A stretch of DNA of 64,000 bases from Bifidobacterium callitrichos DSM 23973 (GCF_000741175.1 NZ_JGYS01000019.1:1-64000); one strand, 5' to 3'; positions 15,551 to 28,775 are shown, counted from the first letter of the stretch. Made by a program: numbers and translations. Notes: generated by a model from the letters alone, not told the origin.

Positions 15551-16729
15551 ATGGCCGAGAGCTTCAACGATTTCTTCGAGGAGAACACACAGTGGGTGTC
15601 GGGCAATGCGGCGGTTCCCGCAGCGGAGCCCCCTCGTCCGCCGAAGTCGCGTAAGGAAATGCGCAAGCGGCGCAAGACCCACCGTCGTAAGAACGTCGTC
15701 GTGGCCATCGTCGTGGCCATCGTCATCGCTCTGGTCGCAGCAGGCTGCTTCTTCGGTTATCGTCGCATCGCCGCGATCCGAGCGGTCAACGACTACAACG
15801 ACCGCGTCTCGCAGGACTATCCGGGTCCCGGCACCGGTTCGGTCATGTTCACGATCGAGCAGGGCGAGGATTCCGTCTCCGTGGGCAAGCGTCTGGTCAA
15901 GGCCGAGGTCGTCAAGTCGGCGGAGGCGTTCGCCTCGTCCGTCTCCGCCAACTCGGCGACGCTCTACCCGGGCACGTTCCAGCTCAAGAGGCACATGCGA
16001 TCGGCCGACGCCGTGGCCATCCTCTCCGACCAGACGAAGGCCACGGGCTTCCTCGACGTCAAGTCGGGCGATCGCGTCTCCGACGTCATCAAGGCGGCGG
16101 CCCAACTGAGCGGCATCGACGAGAGCGAGTTCCAATCCATCGTCGACGACGGGGGAGACGGCATCCTGCCCGCCGAGGCGAAGGGCAAGTTCGAGGGATG
16201 GCTCGAACCGGGACAGTATGACGTGAAGTCCAAGAAGTCCGCGTCCGACATCCTCAAAATGATGGTCGACAGGCGCATCGCGAAGCTCGACTCGCTCGAC
16301 GCCCCCACCGGCGACGAGCGCGAACGTCTGCTCATCATCGCATCCATCGCCGAATCCGAGGTCAACTCGCAGGACTACTACGGCAAGGTCACCCGCGTGA
16401 TCCTCAACAGGCTCGCCAAGGACATGCCGCTCGGCATGGACACGACCGTTGCCTACGGTCTCGGCACCACCGCGAACAAGCTCACCAACGCGCAGCTCGC
16501 GGACAAGTCCAACCCGTACAACACGCGAGTCAACAAGGGACTGCCGCCCACGCCGATCTCCAACCCGGGAGACAACGCGATCAAGGCCGCCATCAGCCCC
16601 GAGGACGGCAACTGGCTGTACTTCGTGACCACCAACCTCGAATCCGGAGAGACGAAGTTCACCGACAACGAGCAGGAGTTCCAGAAGTTCGTCCAGGAGT
16701 ACAAGACCACCAACAAGGACGCGAACTGA
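15551..16729 (+). CDS. mltG: Endolytic murein transglycosylase MltG
   Basis: A 392-residue membrane-anchored enzyme that cuts nascent peptidoglycan glycan strands. A cytoplasmic basic tail (KSRKEMRKRRKTHRRK) precedes one membrane helix at ~49-70, then an external LysM-like part and the YceG catalytic domain. The catalytic glutamate is in LLIIASIAESEVN (Glu268), followed by RVILNRLAKDMPLGMDTTV and YNTRVNKGLPPTPISNPG. The ATG at 15551 has GGGGAGAGG upstream. Confidence 0.93.
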   Translation: MAESFNDFFEENTQWVSGNAAVPAAEPPRPPKSRKEMRKRRKTHRRKNVVVAIVVAIVIALVAAGCFFGYRRIAAIRAVNDYNDRVSQDYPGPGTGSVMFTIEQGEDSVSVGKRLVKAEVVKSAEAFASSVSANSATLYPGTFQLKRHMRSADAVAILSDQTKATGFLDVKSGDRVSDVIKAAAQLSGIDESEFQSIVDDGGDGILPAEAKGKFEGWLEPGQYDVKSKKSASDILKMMVDRRIAKLDSLDAPTGDERERLLIIASIAESEVNSQDYYGKVTRVILNRLAKDMPLGMDTTVAYGLGTTANKLTNAQLADKSNPYNTRVNKGLPPTPISNPGDNAIKAAISPEDGNWLYFVTTNLESGETKFTDNEQEFQKFVQEYKTTNKDAN

Positions 16730-16785
16730 TCCCTCGGACATCACCAGATGTCACCAGGCGTCCCAGCCGTTCCTGAGTCATCCCC

Positions 16786-16807
16786 GGCTCCCCTTTACAG
16801 GGGAGCC
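16786..16807 (+). terminator. Terminator of mltG
   Basis: GGCTCCCCT-TTAC-AGGGGAGCC followed by GTTTTC, 56 bp after the mltG stop. Confidence 0.85.
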
Positions 16808-16828
16808 GTTTTCATAAGCGGGTCCGGT

Positions 16829-17287
16829 TCAGATCAGCACCGCGGCGATCGCGCCAACCGCGATGGCGGGCACGAACGGTGTCCTTCCCCGATACTCGGT
16901 GTGACGCTGCGGGTCGAATCTGGTCCAGAACATCACCCATGCAAGCCCGAACAGGCTCATCGCCACCCACCAGACGATGACGCTCTCCAAGCCGTACATG
17001 CCCACCGCAAGCCCCAGCGGCAGCATCGCGGTCACATCCCCAAGGCCGAGGGCGCCAGGCTTCACCAGAGCCAGCATCAGCTGGACGAACGCGCACAGCA
17101 GCGCGAACAGCAACGCCTGCAGCACGATGAAGAACTGGTTCGCCATCCCCGCCCACACCAGATCGGCCACCAGCTGCATGACGGAGAACGCCGCCACCCA
17201 TGCGCGTGGCACACGGCGTCTGCGCACGTCCTCGATGCTCAGGGCGACGGCGCAAATGAGACTCGGTAAACAATACAGGTACGGCAT
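16829..17287 (-). CDS. Prepilin peptidase (A24 family, TadV/CpaA type)
   Basis: A 152-residue polytopic protein. The two catalytic aspartates are recognisable in SIEDVRRRRVP (residue ~20) and in the GxGD motif ALGLGDV. It has four to five membrane segments. It lacks the N-methylation domain of PilD, like the short CpaA/TadV enzymes. Such enzymes cleave type IV prepilin leaders before Tad pilus assembly. No pilin or tad genes are next to it; it lies alone and antisense between mltG and aroC. Confidence 0.8.
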   Translation of the reverse strand: MPYLYCLPSLICAVALSIEDVRRRRVPRAWVAAFSVMQLVADLVWAGMANQFFIVLQALLFALLCAFVQLMLALVKPGALGLGDVTAMLPLGLAVGMYGLESVIVWWVAMSLFGLAWVMFWTRFDPQRHTEYRGRTPFVPAIAVGAIAAVLI

Positions 17288-17461
17288 GTTTTAACATTAA
17301 CCCCTAGTGAACACGCACAACGGCTCGCGGTCCCGCAGTTGCATGCGTTTCGTCACGCTATGGGCGTAAAGCCGTTTCGCAAGGCGTGTCGGTTCGTGTA
17401 CGGCCATCCCGGTGATTCGTGAACAGCCGTGACAACCCATCAATGGGAGGAGAAAGCAGAT

Positions 17462-18655
17462 ATGTTGCGTTGGCAGACGGCGGGGGAGTCGCACGGAGAG
17501 GCGTTGGTCGCCATGATCGAGGGCCTGCCCGCGGGCGTGGAGGTGACCAGCGGCGATGTGGTGGATGCGCTGGCACGCCGTCGTCTCGGCTACGGCCGCG
17601 GCGCCCGCATGAAGTTCGAACAGGACAAGGTGCGTCTGCTCACCGGTGTCCGCCACGGTTCCACGCTCGGCGGCCCGATCGCCATCGAGATCGCCAACAC
17701 GGAATGGCCCAAGTGGACCGAGGTCATGAGCGCCGATCCGCTGGACCACGACATTCCCCGTGAGGGCCGCAATGCGCCGCTGACCCGCCCGCGCCCCGGC
17801 CACGCCGATCTGACCGGCATGCGCAAGTACGGCTTCGACGACGCTCGCCCGGTGCTCGAGCGTTCCAGCGCCCGCGAGACCGCGTCGCGCGTCGCGCTCG
17901 GCGCCGTGGCGGCGAAGTTCCTCGAGCAGGCGTTCGGCATCCGCACCGTCGCCCATGTGATCTCCATCGGCGGCGCCGGCGTCGAGGACGCCGACAATGC
18001 GCCGCTGCCCACGCCGGATGATGTCGCCGCGCTCGACGCCTCGCCGGTGCGCACGCTCGACAAGGCCGCCGAGGAGCGCATGATCAGGCGCATCGACGAG
18101 ATCAAGGCCAACGCCGACACCGTCGGCGGCGTCATCGAGGTCATCGCCTACGGCGTGCCCGCCGGTATCGGCACCTACGTGGAGTCCGACCGTCGCCTCG
18201 ACGCGGCCCTCGCCTCCGCCGTCATGGGCATCCAGGCCATCAAGGGCGTGGAGATCGGCGACGGCTTCCTCGAGGCCGTGCGCCCCGGCTCCGCCGCGCA
18301 TGACGAGATGGTGCCCGGCGAGGACGGTCACATCACCCGGCTCACCAACCGTGCGGGCGGCATCGAGGGCGGCATGTCCAACGGCCAGCCGATCCGTGTG
18401 CGCGCCGCGATGAAGCCGATCCCCTCCATTCCGCGTGCGTTGAGGACCGTGGACGTCACCAACGGCGAGGCCGCCTCCGCCATCAACCAGCGTTCCGACT
18501 CCACCGCCGTGCCCGCGGCGTCCGTCGTGGCGGAGGCGATGGTGCGTCTGACCCTTGCCAAGTACGCGCTCGAGAAGTTCGGCGGCGACTCCCTTGAGGA
18601 GACGCGTCGCAACTGCGAGAACTACCTCGCCTCCTGGCCGGAGCACATGCGTTGA
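17462..18655 (+). CDS. aroC: Chorismate synthase
   Basis: A 397-residue enzyme that converts EPSP to chorismate with reduced FMN. It starts [20 protein letters not shown]. The family signatures [43 protein letters not shown] and [13 protein letters not shown] are all present. GGGAGGAG precedes the ATG at 17462; an upstream in-frame ATG at 17429 lacks such a site. It overlaps or abuts the aroKB gene and forms a shikimate operon with it and aroQ. Confidence 0.96.
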   Translation: MLRWQTAGESHGEALVAMIEGLPAGVEVTSGDVVDALARRRLGYGRGARMKFEQDKVRLLTGVRHGSTLGGPIAIEIANTEWPKWTEVMSADPLDHDIPREGRNAPLTRPRPGHADLTGMRKYGFDDARPVLERSSARETASRVALGAVAAKFLEQAFGIRTVAHVISIGGAGVEDADNAPLPTPDDVAALDASPVRTLDKAAEERMIRRIDEIKANADTVGGVIEVIAYGVPAGIGTYVESDRRLDAALASAVMGIQAIKGVEIGDGFLEAVRPGSAAHDEMVPGEDGHITRLTNRAGGIEGGMSNGQPIRVRAAMKPIPSIPRALRTVDVTNGEAASAINQRSDSTAVPAASVVAEAMVRLTLAKYALEKFGGDSLEETRRNCENYLASWPEHMR

Positions 18656-18660
18656 ACCAT

Positions 18661-20526
18661 ATGAACCGTAATCACAACGAACACGACGGCGGCGAACGCA
18701 ACGGCAACGGACGCGGTCGCCGCAATCGCGCCTCCCGGTCATCCCGCGCCTCAGGCGGCGCGTCCCGCAACCCGCGTATCAGGCGTCATAGGACGGCCAG
18801 AGCACAGGATGCCGGCGTCCGCAACGAACGCGCCCGTACCCGCGCCCCCCGCACGCAGGGTCTGCGGGATTCCGGTGATCTGCAGGATTCCCGGAATCCC
18901 CAGGTGAAGCGCCCGCGCGCCGTCATCATCGGCATGATGGGCGCGGGCAAGACGCGCGTCGGCAAGGAGGTCGCGCACATGATGCGCATCCCGTTCGCCG
19001 ACGCGGACGTGGAGATCGAGCGCGAGGTCGGCATGAAGATCCCCGCGTACTTCGAGAAGTACGGGGAACCCGCGTTCCGCAAGGTCGAGGCCGATCTGAT
19101 CGCCGACTTCCTGGAGGATTTCGACGGCATCTTCTCCCTTGGCGGAGGCGCCCCGATGACCCCGTCGACGCAGGATGCCCTGGCCGACTACATCGCCGCG
19201 GGCGGCCGTGTCGTCTATCTCGACGCCGATCCCGAGGAGGCGATGGAACGCGCCAATCGCGGAGGCGGACGCCCGATGCTCGCCGGCGACGCCAACGCCC
19301 GATGGAAGAAGCTCTACAAACAACGCGATCCGGTGTTCCGCGAAGTCGCGAATGTGCTGGTGCATACGCGTCGGCAGACGCCGCAGGTCGCCGCGAGAAA
19401 GGTGATGGACATGATTTCCGAACGTCGCGTGCATGTGACCGGCACCGCCATCGAACCCTACGATGTGGTGATCGGCGAAGGCACGATGAACCATGTGACC
19501 GAGGTCTTCGGGGACACGGTCAACAAGGTGGCGCTCATCCACACGCAACCGGTGCAGCGGCACTCGGACCGCGCCCGCGCCCTGCTGCGTCAGGCCGGCT
19601 ACGAGGTCTACGACATCGTCGTGCCGGACGCCGAGGCGGGCAAGACCGTCGAGGTCGCCAATCGCATCTGGGAGCGTCTCGGCGACGAGGGCTTCACCCG
19701 TTCCGATGCGATCGTCGGCGTGGGCGGTGGGGCCGCCACCGATCTGGCCGGCTTCATTGCGGCCACGTGGATGCGCGGCATCCGCTACGCCAACTGCCCG
19801 ACCTCGCTGCTGGCCATGGTCGACGCCTCCACAGGCGGCAAGACCGGCGTCAACACGAGCGCCGGCAAGAACCTCGTCGGATCGTTCTACACGCCCGCAG
19901 GCGTGTTCGCCGATACGAAGACGCTGGCCTCGCTGCCCAACGACATCTTCATCGAGGGACTCGGCGAAGTCGCGAAATCAGGCTTCATCGAGGATACGGA
20001 GATCCTGAGGATCCTCGAGGCGCATGCGGACGAACTGCGCGCCTTCGACGGCGCCACGTTCCTCGGCTCCGGCCTGGAGGACGTCGTCTCCGAGCTCATC
20101 GAGCGCACCGTGACGGTCAAGGTTCACCACGTGTCCGCCGACCTGAAGGAGAAGGGCAAGCGCGAGTTCCTCAACTACGGGCATACGCTCGCCCACGCGA
20201 TCGAGAAGCTCGAGCACTTCCGCTGGCGTCACGGCAACGCGGTGGCCGTCGGCACCGTGTACGCCGCCGAACTGGCGCACATCCTCGGCTACATCGATCA
20301 GGATCTCGTCGACTACCATCGCTCGCTACTCTCCTCGCTGGGCCTGCCGACCTCATGGAACGGCGGCTCGTTCGAGGACGTGCTCGCGCTGATGCACAAG
20401 GATAAGAAGGCGCGCGGCAACATGCTGCGCTTCGTCGTGCTCGATGGCGGTCCCGGCAACGTCATCCATCTGGAGAACCCGCCGGCCGACGCCGTCGAAG
20501 AGGCGTTCCGTCGCATCCGTTCCTGA
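18661..20526 (+). CDS. aroKB: Bifunctional shikimate kinase/3-dehydroquinate synthase
   Basis: A 621-residue fusion of two shikimate enzymes. Residues ~1-80 are a low-complexity, Arg/Asn-rich tail. The kinase follows: Walker [14 protein letters not shown] (91-103), [12 protein letters not shown], and [13 protein letters not shown]. From residue ~254 the AroB domain runs: [50 protein letters not shown] and [20 protein letters not shown]. AroB cyclises DAHP to dehydroquinate and the kinase phosphorylates shikimate. The start (18661) immediately follows aroC; a TTG at 18652 is an alternative. Confidence 0.93.
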   Translation: MNRNHNEHDGGERNGNGRGRRNRASRSSRASGGASRNPRIRRHRTARAQDAGVRNERARTRAPRTQGLRDSGDLQDSRNPQVKRPRAVIIGMMGAGKTRVGKEVAHMMRIPFADADVEIEREVGMKIPAYFEKYGEPAFRKVEADLIADFLEDFDGIFSLGGGAPMTPSTQDALADYIAAGGRVVYLDADPEEAMERANRGGGRPMLAGDANARWKKLYKQRDPVFREVANVLVHTRRQTPQVAARKVMDMISERRVHVTGTAIEPYDVVIGEGTMNHVTEVFGDTVNKVALIHTQPVQRHSDRARALLRQAGYEVYDIVVPDAEAGKTVEVANRIWERLGDEGFTRSDAIVGVGGGAATDLAGFIAATWMRGIRYANCPTSLLAMVDASTGGKTGVNTSAGKNLVGSFYTPAGVFADTKTLASLPNDIFIEGLGEVAKSGFIEDTEILRILEAHADELRAFDGATFLGSGLEDVVSELIERTVTVKVHHVSADLKEKGKREFLNYGHTLAHAIEKLEHFRWRHGNAVAVGTVYAAELAHILGYIDQDLVDYHRSLLSSLGLPTSWNGGSFEDVLALMHKDKKARGNMLRFVVLDGGPGNVIHLENPPADAVEEAFRRIRS

Positions 20527-20571
20527 GTGTTCGTTCCCGAGCATTCATTCCCGAAAGGAGAATCAGTCATC

Positions 20572-21021
20572 ATGACCACGAAAGTCATCGTCGTCAACGG
20601 ACCGAACCTCGGTCGTCTCGGCGTACGCCAGCCCGACGTATACGGCCGTCAGGATCTGGAGGAGCTCCGTCGCCTGTGCACCGAATGGGGTACGGCGCTG
20701 GATCTTGAGGTCGAGGTGCGTCAGACCGACGACGAAGCCGAGATGGTGCACTGGATGCATCAGGCCGCCGACGAGAAGACGCCGATCGTCATGAACCCGG
20801 CCGCGTTCACCCACTACTCGTACGCGCTGGCCGACGCCGCGCACATGGTCGGAGATGCGGGCCTGCCGCTCATGGAGGTGCATATCTCCAACCCGTCCGC
20901 CCGCGACGAGTTCCGCAAGCGCTCCGTGATCTCCCCGGTGGCCACCGGCACCATCACCGGTCTCGGTTTCTACGGTTACAAGCTGGCCCTCGAGGCCATC
21001 GCCCATCTCGTCAGCGCCTGA
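20572..21021 (+). CDS. aroQ: Type II 3-dehydroquinate dehydratase
   Basis: A 149-residue enzyme that dehydrates 3-dehydroquinate in the shikimate pathway. The lid region is NGPNLGRLGVRQPDVYG, with the catalytic Arg and Tyr. MNPAAFTHYS carries the conserved Asn and His, and EVHISNPSARDEFRKRS carries the catalytic His of the HIS motif. VATGTITGLGFYGYKLAL is the closing helix. AAAGGAG precedes the ATG at 20572. It completes the aroC-aroKB-aroQ set. Confidence 0.93.
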   Translation: MTTKVIVVNGPNLGRLGVRQPDVYGRQDLEELRRLCTEWGTALDLEVEVRQTDDEAEMVHWMHQAADEKTPIVMNPAAFTHYSYALADAAHMVGDAGLPLMEVHISNPSARDEFRKRSVISPVATGTITGLGFYGYKLALEAIAHLVSA

Positions 21022-21072
21022 AACGACTAACCGAACGAGGGAAAGGGAACACGCCGCGTCACGGACGGATGA

Positions 21073-21078
21073 TAGGAT
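21073..21078 (+). promoter_or_regulatory. -10 element of pyrG
   Basis: TAGGAT ends eight bases before the pyrG ATG, which suggests a leaderless or near-leaderless transcript. The AGGA within it could alternatively act as a weak ribosome site. Confidence 0.4.
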
Positions 21079-21086
21079 GAAATTCC

Positions 21087-22748
<1,662 letters not shown>

Positions 22749-22793
22749 TCTGATCGGCTGTCGGATCGGAGGATTCGGCGATCCACCGATCCG

Positions 22794-22857
22794 ATAAATG
22801 ATATGAGGCGGATGCCGTAGACCATTGTGGTCATGGCATCCGCCTCATATCATTTAT
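22794..22857. terminator. Bidirectional terminator between pyrG and the TraX-like gene
   Basis: A 23-bp perfect stem (22794-22816 with 22835-22857). The arm begins ATAAATGATATGAGGCGG; the 18-nt loop contains a further ACCA/TGGT pairing. A/T-rich ends make it work in both directions. Confidence 0.85.
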
Positions 22858-22878
22858 TGGAGTATCCGGTGTGTGTGG

Positions 22879-22913
22879 CCCCCTCTGACGAGGGGGTTGT
22901 CAGCGGAGCTGAC
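22879..22913. repeat. Composite intergenic repeat (double hairpin)
   Basis: CCCCCTC (22879-22885) pairs with GAGGGGG (22890-22896), and GTCAGC-GGA-GCTGAC (22899-22913) forms a second hairpin, followed by TGGGGGAGAG. Very similar double hairpins are common between genes of gut Firmicutes and bifidobacteria, by my recollection. Confidence 0.55.
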
Positions 22914-22933
22914 TGGGGGAGAGAAACCGGAGA

Positions 22934-23842
22934 TCAACCCGCCACGAGGTTATTCATCACCGTCCCAATGAGGAACAGCACGACGATGTGCGCCGGGTAG
23001 AACACGTAGAAGAACCACTTCACATGTGGTCCGCGCTGGTGGTTGTACACCAGCATGAACGGCAGCGCGAAGACCTTCATCCACTGGTAGTTCACGGTGA
23101 TGGGGGACTGCCCGAAGTTGAACGGGGAGAATCCCATCACGTCCCATATGCGATTCATCGATACGACCGCCTGCGCCGGATCCGGGAACCGATACATGAG
23201 AGCGGTCGTGATCGAATACAGCACACCGGACGCGCTCAGGACCAGATCCGTCGCGGCCAGTCCGACGAGAGCCAAAGACAGACGCAAGCGATGATCATGC
23301 GTGGCCCATAGCACGACGCCGATCGTGACGGCGAACAACCCTCCCTCAAGATCCAGCACGGTGCCGCTTGCACGGAGCAGTATGTAGTCGAGGGCCTCTC
23401 CATAGGGCAGCTTGTAGATGATGTTCGTCAGGAAATACACAGAGATGCCGATGACAAGTTGGATGAGGACATAGATCGAGATGTTGCGCAGTCGTTTCTG
23501 CCATGTCGATGTGGACAGCAGACAGATGACGAGACTCATCTGGAACAAGGTGGCGAAGATGTTGTTCTCGATCGGATACACGTTGAGCTCCGGCAAGGTG
23601 GACGAGAACATGGACGACAGCGCCTGGATGACGGACATTCCGACGCTGGCAACATACAATCGCAGCAGGAACCGTCTTCGGTTGCTGGTGTAGACGCAGC
23701 TCCATCCGATGAGGAAGTAGAAGATGGGTGCCGACAACCGTCCGATCCAATGCATCCATATCGGCATGCCCGGCAGGAACTCGGCCACATGATCGATGAC
23801 CATGAGCACGCAGGCAAGGACCTTCAACTGGAAACTATTCAT
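22934..23842 (-). CDS. TraX family membrane protein
   Basis: A 302-residue protein with about eight to nine membrane segments. The start NSFQLKVLACVLMVIDHVAE, then WMHWIGRLSAPIFYFLIGW and the end KWFFYVFYPAHIVVLFLIG are the TraX signature. The founding member acetylates F pilin, but chromosomal TraX proteins outside conjugation loci probably acylate other envelope targets. It lies 60 bp downstream of a two-component pair on the same strand and may be under its control (inference). Confidence 0.85.
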   Translation of the reverse strand: MNSFQLKVLACVLMVIDHVAEFLPGMPIWMHWIGRLSAPIFYFLIGWSCVYTSNRRRFLLRLYVASVGMSVIQALSSMFSSTLPELNVYPIENNIFATLFQMSLVICLLSTSTWQKRLRNISIYVLIQLVIGISVYFLTNIIYKLPYGEALDYILLRASGTVLDLEGGLFAVTIGVVLWATHDHRLRLSLALVGLAATDLVLSASGVLYSITTALMYRFPDPAQAVVSMNRIWDVMGFSPFNFGQSPITVNYQWMKVFALPFMLVYNHQRGPHVKWFFYVFYPAHIVVLFLIGTVMNNLVAG

Positions 23843-23901
23843 GTCGTCATCCCGTCACACGATCATTGCTCATACCATGCAACGTAACGACCCTTCCACC
23901 A

Positions 23902-25140
23902 TCATCGTCTAAAAGACGATGAGTGGGATGATGTGTGAGGCTGTATGGGTATTTCCACCTGTAGAGTCCATATATCGTCCTCACCATGAGTATGGAGGAT
24001 ACCACCCATTGCCATGATGCGCGTTCGATGCATGGATAGGCCCTTGCCTGTGTGGAGACGGTCGTCGGTCCGGCCGATGGCGTTGAACTCCCGTATGCGA
24101 AGCGCACGATCGGTGAGTTCCATACGTACGTGGTAGGCGTCCGTACCGCGCGCGCCGTGAACCGCGATGTTGGTGTACATCTGATTGATGAGATCCCTGA
24201 CCTCCTGCATCGTCTCCCGATCGATGCACGATACGGTCAGAGCCGATGATGCGGATGACGTCATGACGCTGCTTCCCTGTACGCCGATTGCTGCCATATG
24301 CTTGTCGTTATCGGCCAGAAGCTGGGTCAGCATCGATTCCATCGGTTCGTCTGAGGTGCTTTCGCCCTTCGCATCCGCATCTCGTTCATCCCGCTCGTCC
24401 CGGTTCAATACATCGATCACCTTGCGGACGTCCTGCAGAGTGGACCGCGCAGTCGAACCGATGAGGGTGATCCGCTCCTTCAATACGTCGGGCAGCTTGG
24501 CATTGGCGCTGTCCGTAATGCATTCCTCGGACAACAGCGAGATGAGTGCCAGACCGCGGGTCGTCGAATCATGGATCCTACTTGCCAGAGCCATATCACG
24601 ACGCAGACGTTCCTGTTCGATCGCCAGACGTTCTCTCTCCTGCGCCTTCCTACGCAGCCGATCAGCCTCCTGATGCTCCGCCAATGCATACCCGACGACG
24701 AGCATGATCGCACAGATAATGTTGAACGACAGCACTCCAGGAACATTCCAGTCGTCCATCTGATGCTGATCCGATAACGACATCATCATGATGAGCGTCT
24801 GGATCAGCAGCAGTGAGAACGCCATACGAAGACGTCGATGATATCCAAGCAGTCCTGCCGCTAGCCAAAGGCACCAGAGCTGTTTCATGAACATGGCCTC
24901 AGGTGCGAGCTCCGCTGCAATAGACAGGGCGATGATCGCACAGGCGCAGTAGGTCGGATGCCAGTACAACCCCACGAGAAGACAGATATGGGCGAATGAG
25001 TACATCGTCTGCGGCAATGAATAGTCGCCATCGGTGGCATAGATGAGCGCCGTGCATACGATCACGACGATGATCATCACCGCAACATAGGGGCGTCGGA
25101 GCCGATCGAACGCACGGAAATGAGGAAACTTCCGTCTCAT
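23902..25140 (-). CDS. Sensor histidine kinase (LuxR-partner type) with atypical ATP domain
   Basis: A 412-residue membrane kinase. Five or six hydrophobic segments lie at ~18-152, then a coiled segment EADRLRRKAQERERLAIEQ, then the dimerisation/phosphoacceptor motif SRIHDSTTRGLALISLLSEE with His190. The C-terminal ATPase region is poorly conserved: the N-box is DLINQMYTNIAVHG, and the G1 box reads EFNAIGR, where an Asp is expected. GKGLSMHRTRIMAMGG is the G2-like end. Its ATG overlaps the regulator stop by 4 bp, so translation is coupled. Confidence 0.8.
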   Translation of the reverse strand: MRRKFPHFRAFDRLRRPYVAVMIIVVIVCTALIYATDGDYSLPQTMYSFAHICLLVGLYWHPTYCACAIIALSIAAELAPEAMFMKQLWCLWLAAGLLGYHRRLRMAFSLLLIQTLIMMMSLSDQHQMDDWNVPGVLSFNIICAIMLVVGYALAEHQEADRLRRKAQERERLAIEQERLRRDMALASRIHDSTTRGLALISLLSEECITDSANAKLPDVLKERITLIGSTARSTLQDVRKVIDVLNRDERDERDADAKGESTSDEPMESMLTQLLADNDKHMAAIGVQGSSVMTSSASSALTVSCIDRETMQEVRDLINQMYTNIAVHGARGTDAYHVRMELTDRALRIREFNAIGRTDDRLHTGKGLSMHRTRIMAMGGILHTHGEDDIWTLQVEIPIQPHTSSHSSSFRR

Positions 25141-25808
25141 CCATCCCTCCTCATCTCGGACCACAGGCGTATCGCCTGTAGTTTGTTCCTCACCCGGAGT
25201 TTGATGATGACATGACGGATATGAGTCTTCACCGTCGGTTCGGAGATCGCCATCTTTGCGGCGACCTCCTTGGCCGTCAGCCCTTCGATGGTCCAATCCA
25301 TGACCTCCATCTCCCGCGCGGACAGGGAACGCACGGTTCGTGATCCCGAGAGTGGAGAGGCTTGCTCGCCGGTGGACAAGGATCCCTGCGTCACCGTGCC
25401 GAACCCGTTCCGCGGCTTTCTCCCCGCGGCGCAGTCACGCAGACAGCAGGCCAGGCCGGAGAAGTCCGCCTTGTCGAGCAGGACGGCGGCTCCGGAGGAT
25501 CGGGCCAGCTCCCGGTATCTCGTCAACGAATGCGAGGTCATCGCAAGCAGCATGATTCGGGTCGACAGTCGACGGATGCGGCGCATCGTCATCGCGCCGT
25601 CCACATCATCCATCCCCATATCCACCAGAACCGCATCCGGGCGCGTACTCCGATCGAGGCACAGGTCGACCGCCTCATCTCCCGAACGGACCGACCATGC
25701 CACCGACATGCCGCCATCGGCGAATCTGGACCGGACCAACGAGGACAACGCCGCCAGAGTCAGAGCGTCATCGTCAACCAATCCCAGACGCCAATCGTGT
25801 GCATCCAT
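25137..25808 (-). CDS. LuxR/NarL-type response regulator
   Basis: A 223-residue regulator. The receiver domain has the acidic pocket LVDDDA (12-14), the phospho-acceptor Asp63 in VLVDMGMDD and Lys113 in LLDKADF. A linker of ~25 Ser/Gly-rich residues follows. The LuxR helix-turn-helix is [20 protein letters not shown], then [25 protein letters not shown] stands eight bases before the ATG at 25808. It is the first gene of the leftward RR-kinase-TraX group and is divergent from sufB. Confidence 0.88.
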   Translation of the reverse strand: MDAHDWRLGLVDDDALTLAALSSLVRSRFADGGMSVAWSVRSGDEAVDLCLDRSTRPDAVLVDMGMDDVDGAMTMRRIRRLSTRIMLLAMTSHSLTRYRELARSSGAAVLLDKADFSGLACCLRDCAAGRKPRNGFGTVTQGSLSTGEQASPLSGSRTVRSLSAREMEVMDWTIEGLTAKEVAAKMAISEPTVKTHIRHVIIKLRVRNKLQAIRLWSEMRRDG

Positions 25809-26037
25809 GTTCACGTCCTCTCATGGGGGAACGGGTCTCCCGCATCATTATCACACCGGTCATCGCATCAGCCGTGAACACGGGAACGACCGAACCCGAG
25901 GAACCCGTCATAATGGAACCCGCCGTTATCAAGCTCACGTTGCGCGCATAGCCGACATGCGGTGTCGTTATGGAGTTCCGGCGGCCCTTCTGCTAGGTTT
26001 ACGTAGGAACTTTCGAACGATGGGAGGCAGCGTCAAG

Positions 26038-27537
<1,500 letters not shown>

Positions 27538-27542
27538 TTCCC

Positions 27543-28772
27543 ATGGCGCAGAACAACACTGAAATCACTATCCCCGTCGCGGATCCGAACGATCCGTACG
27601 CGATTCCGGCGGCCATGCCGTCCAGCGCCGACAAGGAGCCCCGCTCCTTCGACGTGAACGACTTCGCCATGCCGACCCGCAAGCAGGACGACTGGCGCTA
27701 CACCCCGCTCGAGCGCATCGACGAGTTCTTCGACGTGTTCGCTCCGAGCGGCGAGACGACCATCGCCGTGGGCTACACCGACGGCTCCGCGGTCGACCCC
27801 GAGCGCGTGCGCATCAGCCAGGTGCCGCTCGGCGAGGGCCTGTCCGGCACTGTCTCCAAGCCGAACGACCGCGCCTCCGTCGTCGAATGGAACTCCGGCC
27901 GTACCGCGACCATCGTCGAACTGAACGGCGAGATCGCTCAGCCGGTGCTCATCGACGTCAATGGACAGGGCGCCGACCTCGACGCGCTGCACCTGGTCAT
28001 CGCGGCCGCCGACAACACCCATGCCGACGTCATCGTCGAGCACCACGGACTCGCGCGTCTCGCCGAAGGCGTGGAGATCGTCACCGGCAAGTACTCGCAC
28101 GTGTCCGCCACGTTCGTGCAGGAATGGGCGAAGGGCTCCAAGCACGTCGCCAACCATCGCATCCGCGTGGGGGAGGGTGCATCCCTGCGCCACTCCGTCG
28201 TCACGCTCGGCGGCGACGTGGTCCGCATCCGCATGGATCAGGACTTCGGCGGCGAGCAGGGCGATCTCAACATGCTCGGCATCTACTTCGTCGACCCCGG
28301 CGAGCACATCGAGCATCGCACGATGGTGGTGCACAACGCCCCCGAGTGCAAGTCCCGCGTCGTCTACAAGGGCGCGCTCGACGGCAAGGACGCGCACTCC
28401 ACGTGGGTCGGCAACGCGCTCATCCAACCGACCGCCCCCGGCACCGACTCCTACGAGCTCAACCGCAACCTGGTGCTCACCCCGGGCGCCATCGCCGACT
28501 CCGAGCCGAACCTCGAGATCGAGAACGGCAACATCATCGGCGCCGGCCACGCGAGCTCCGTGGGCCGTTTCGACGACGAGGAGCTGTTCTACCTCGAGTC
28601 CCGCGGCATCAGCGAGACCGACGCGCGCAAGCTCGTCGTGCGCGGCTTCTTCGGCGAACTCGTCGAGGAGATCGGCGTGCCCTACATTTCCGAACACCTG
28701 ATGGACGTAATCGACCGGCGTCTCGCACGAGGAGAAAGCGACGCCATGCAAGCCGTATTGGAGGACAAGTAA
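27543..28772 (+). CDS. sufD: Fe-S cluster assembly protein SufD
   Basis: A 409-residue beta-helix protein that pairs with SufB. KQDDWRYTPLERIDEFFDVF near residue 45 is the typical SufD N-terminal segment. The C-terminal block is GHASSVGRFDDEELFYLESR followed by GISETDARKLVVRGFFGELV. It starts six bases after sufB and leads directly into sufC. As expected, it lacks the SufB cysteine used for cluster building. Confidence 0.93.
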   Translation: MAQNNTEITIPVADPNDPYAIPAAMPSSADKEPRSFDVNDFAMPTRKQDDWRYTPLERIDEFFDVFAPSGETTIAVGYTDGSAVDPERVRISQVPLGEGLSGTVSKPNDRASVVEWNSGRTATIVELNGEIAQPVLIDVNGQGADLDALHLVIAAADNTHADVIVEHHGLARLAEGVEIVTGKYSHVSATFVQEWAKGSKHVANHRIRVGEGASLRHSVVTLGGDVVRIRMDQDFGGEQGDLNMLGIYFVDPGEHIEHRTMVVHNAPECKSRVVYKGALDGKDAHSTWVGNALIQPTAPGTDSYELNRNLVLTPGAIADSEPNLEIENGNIIGAGHASSVGRFDDEELFYLESRGISETDARKLVVRGFFGELVEEIGVPYISEHLMDVIDRRLARGESDAMQAVLEDK

Positions 28773-28775
28773 ACG

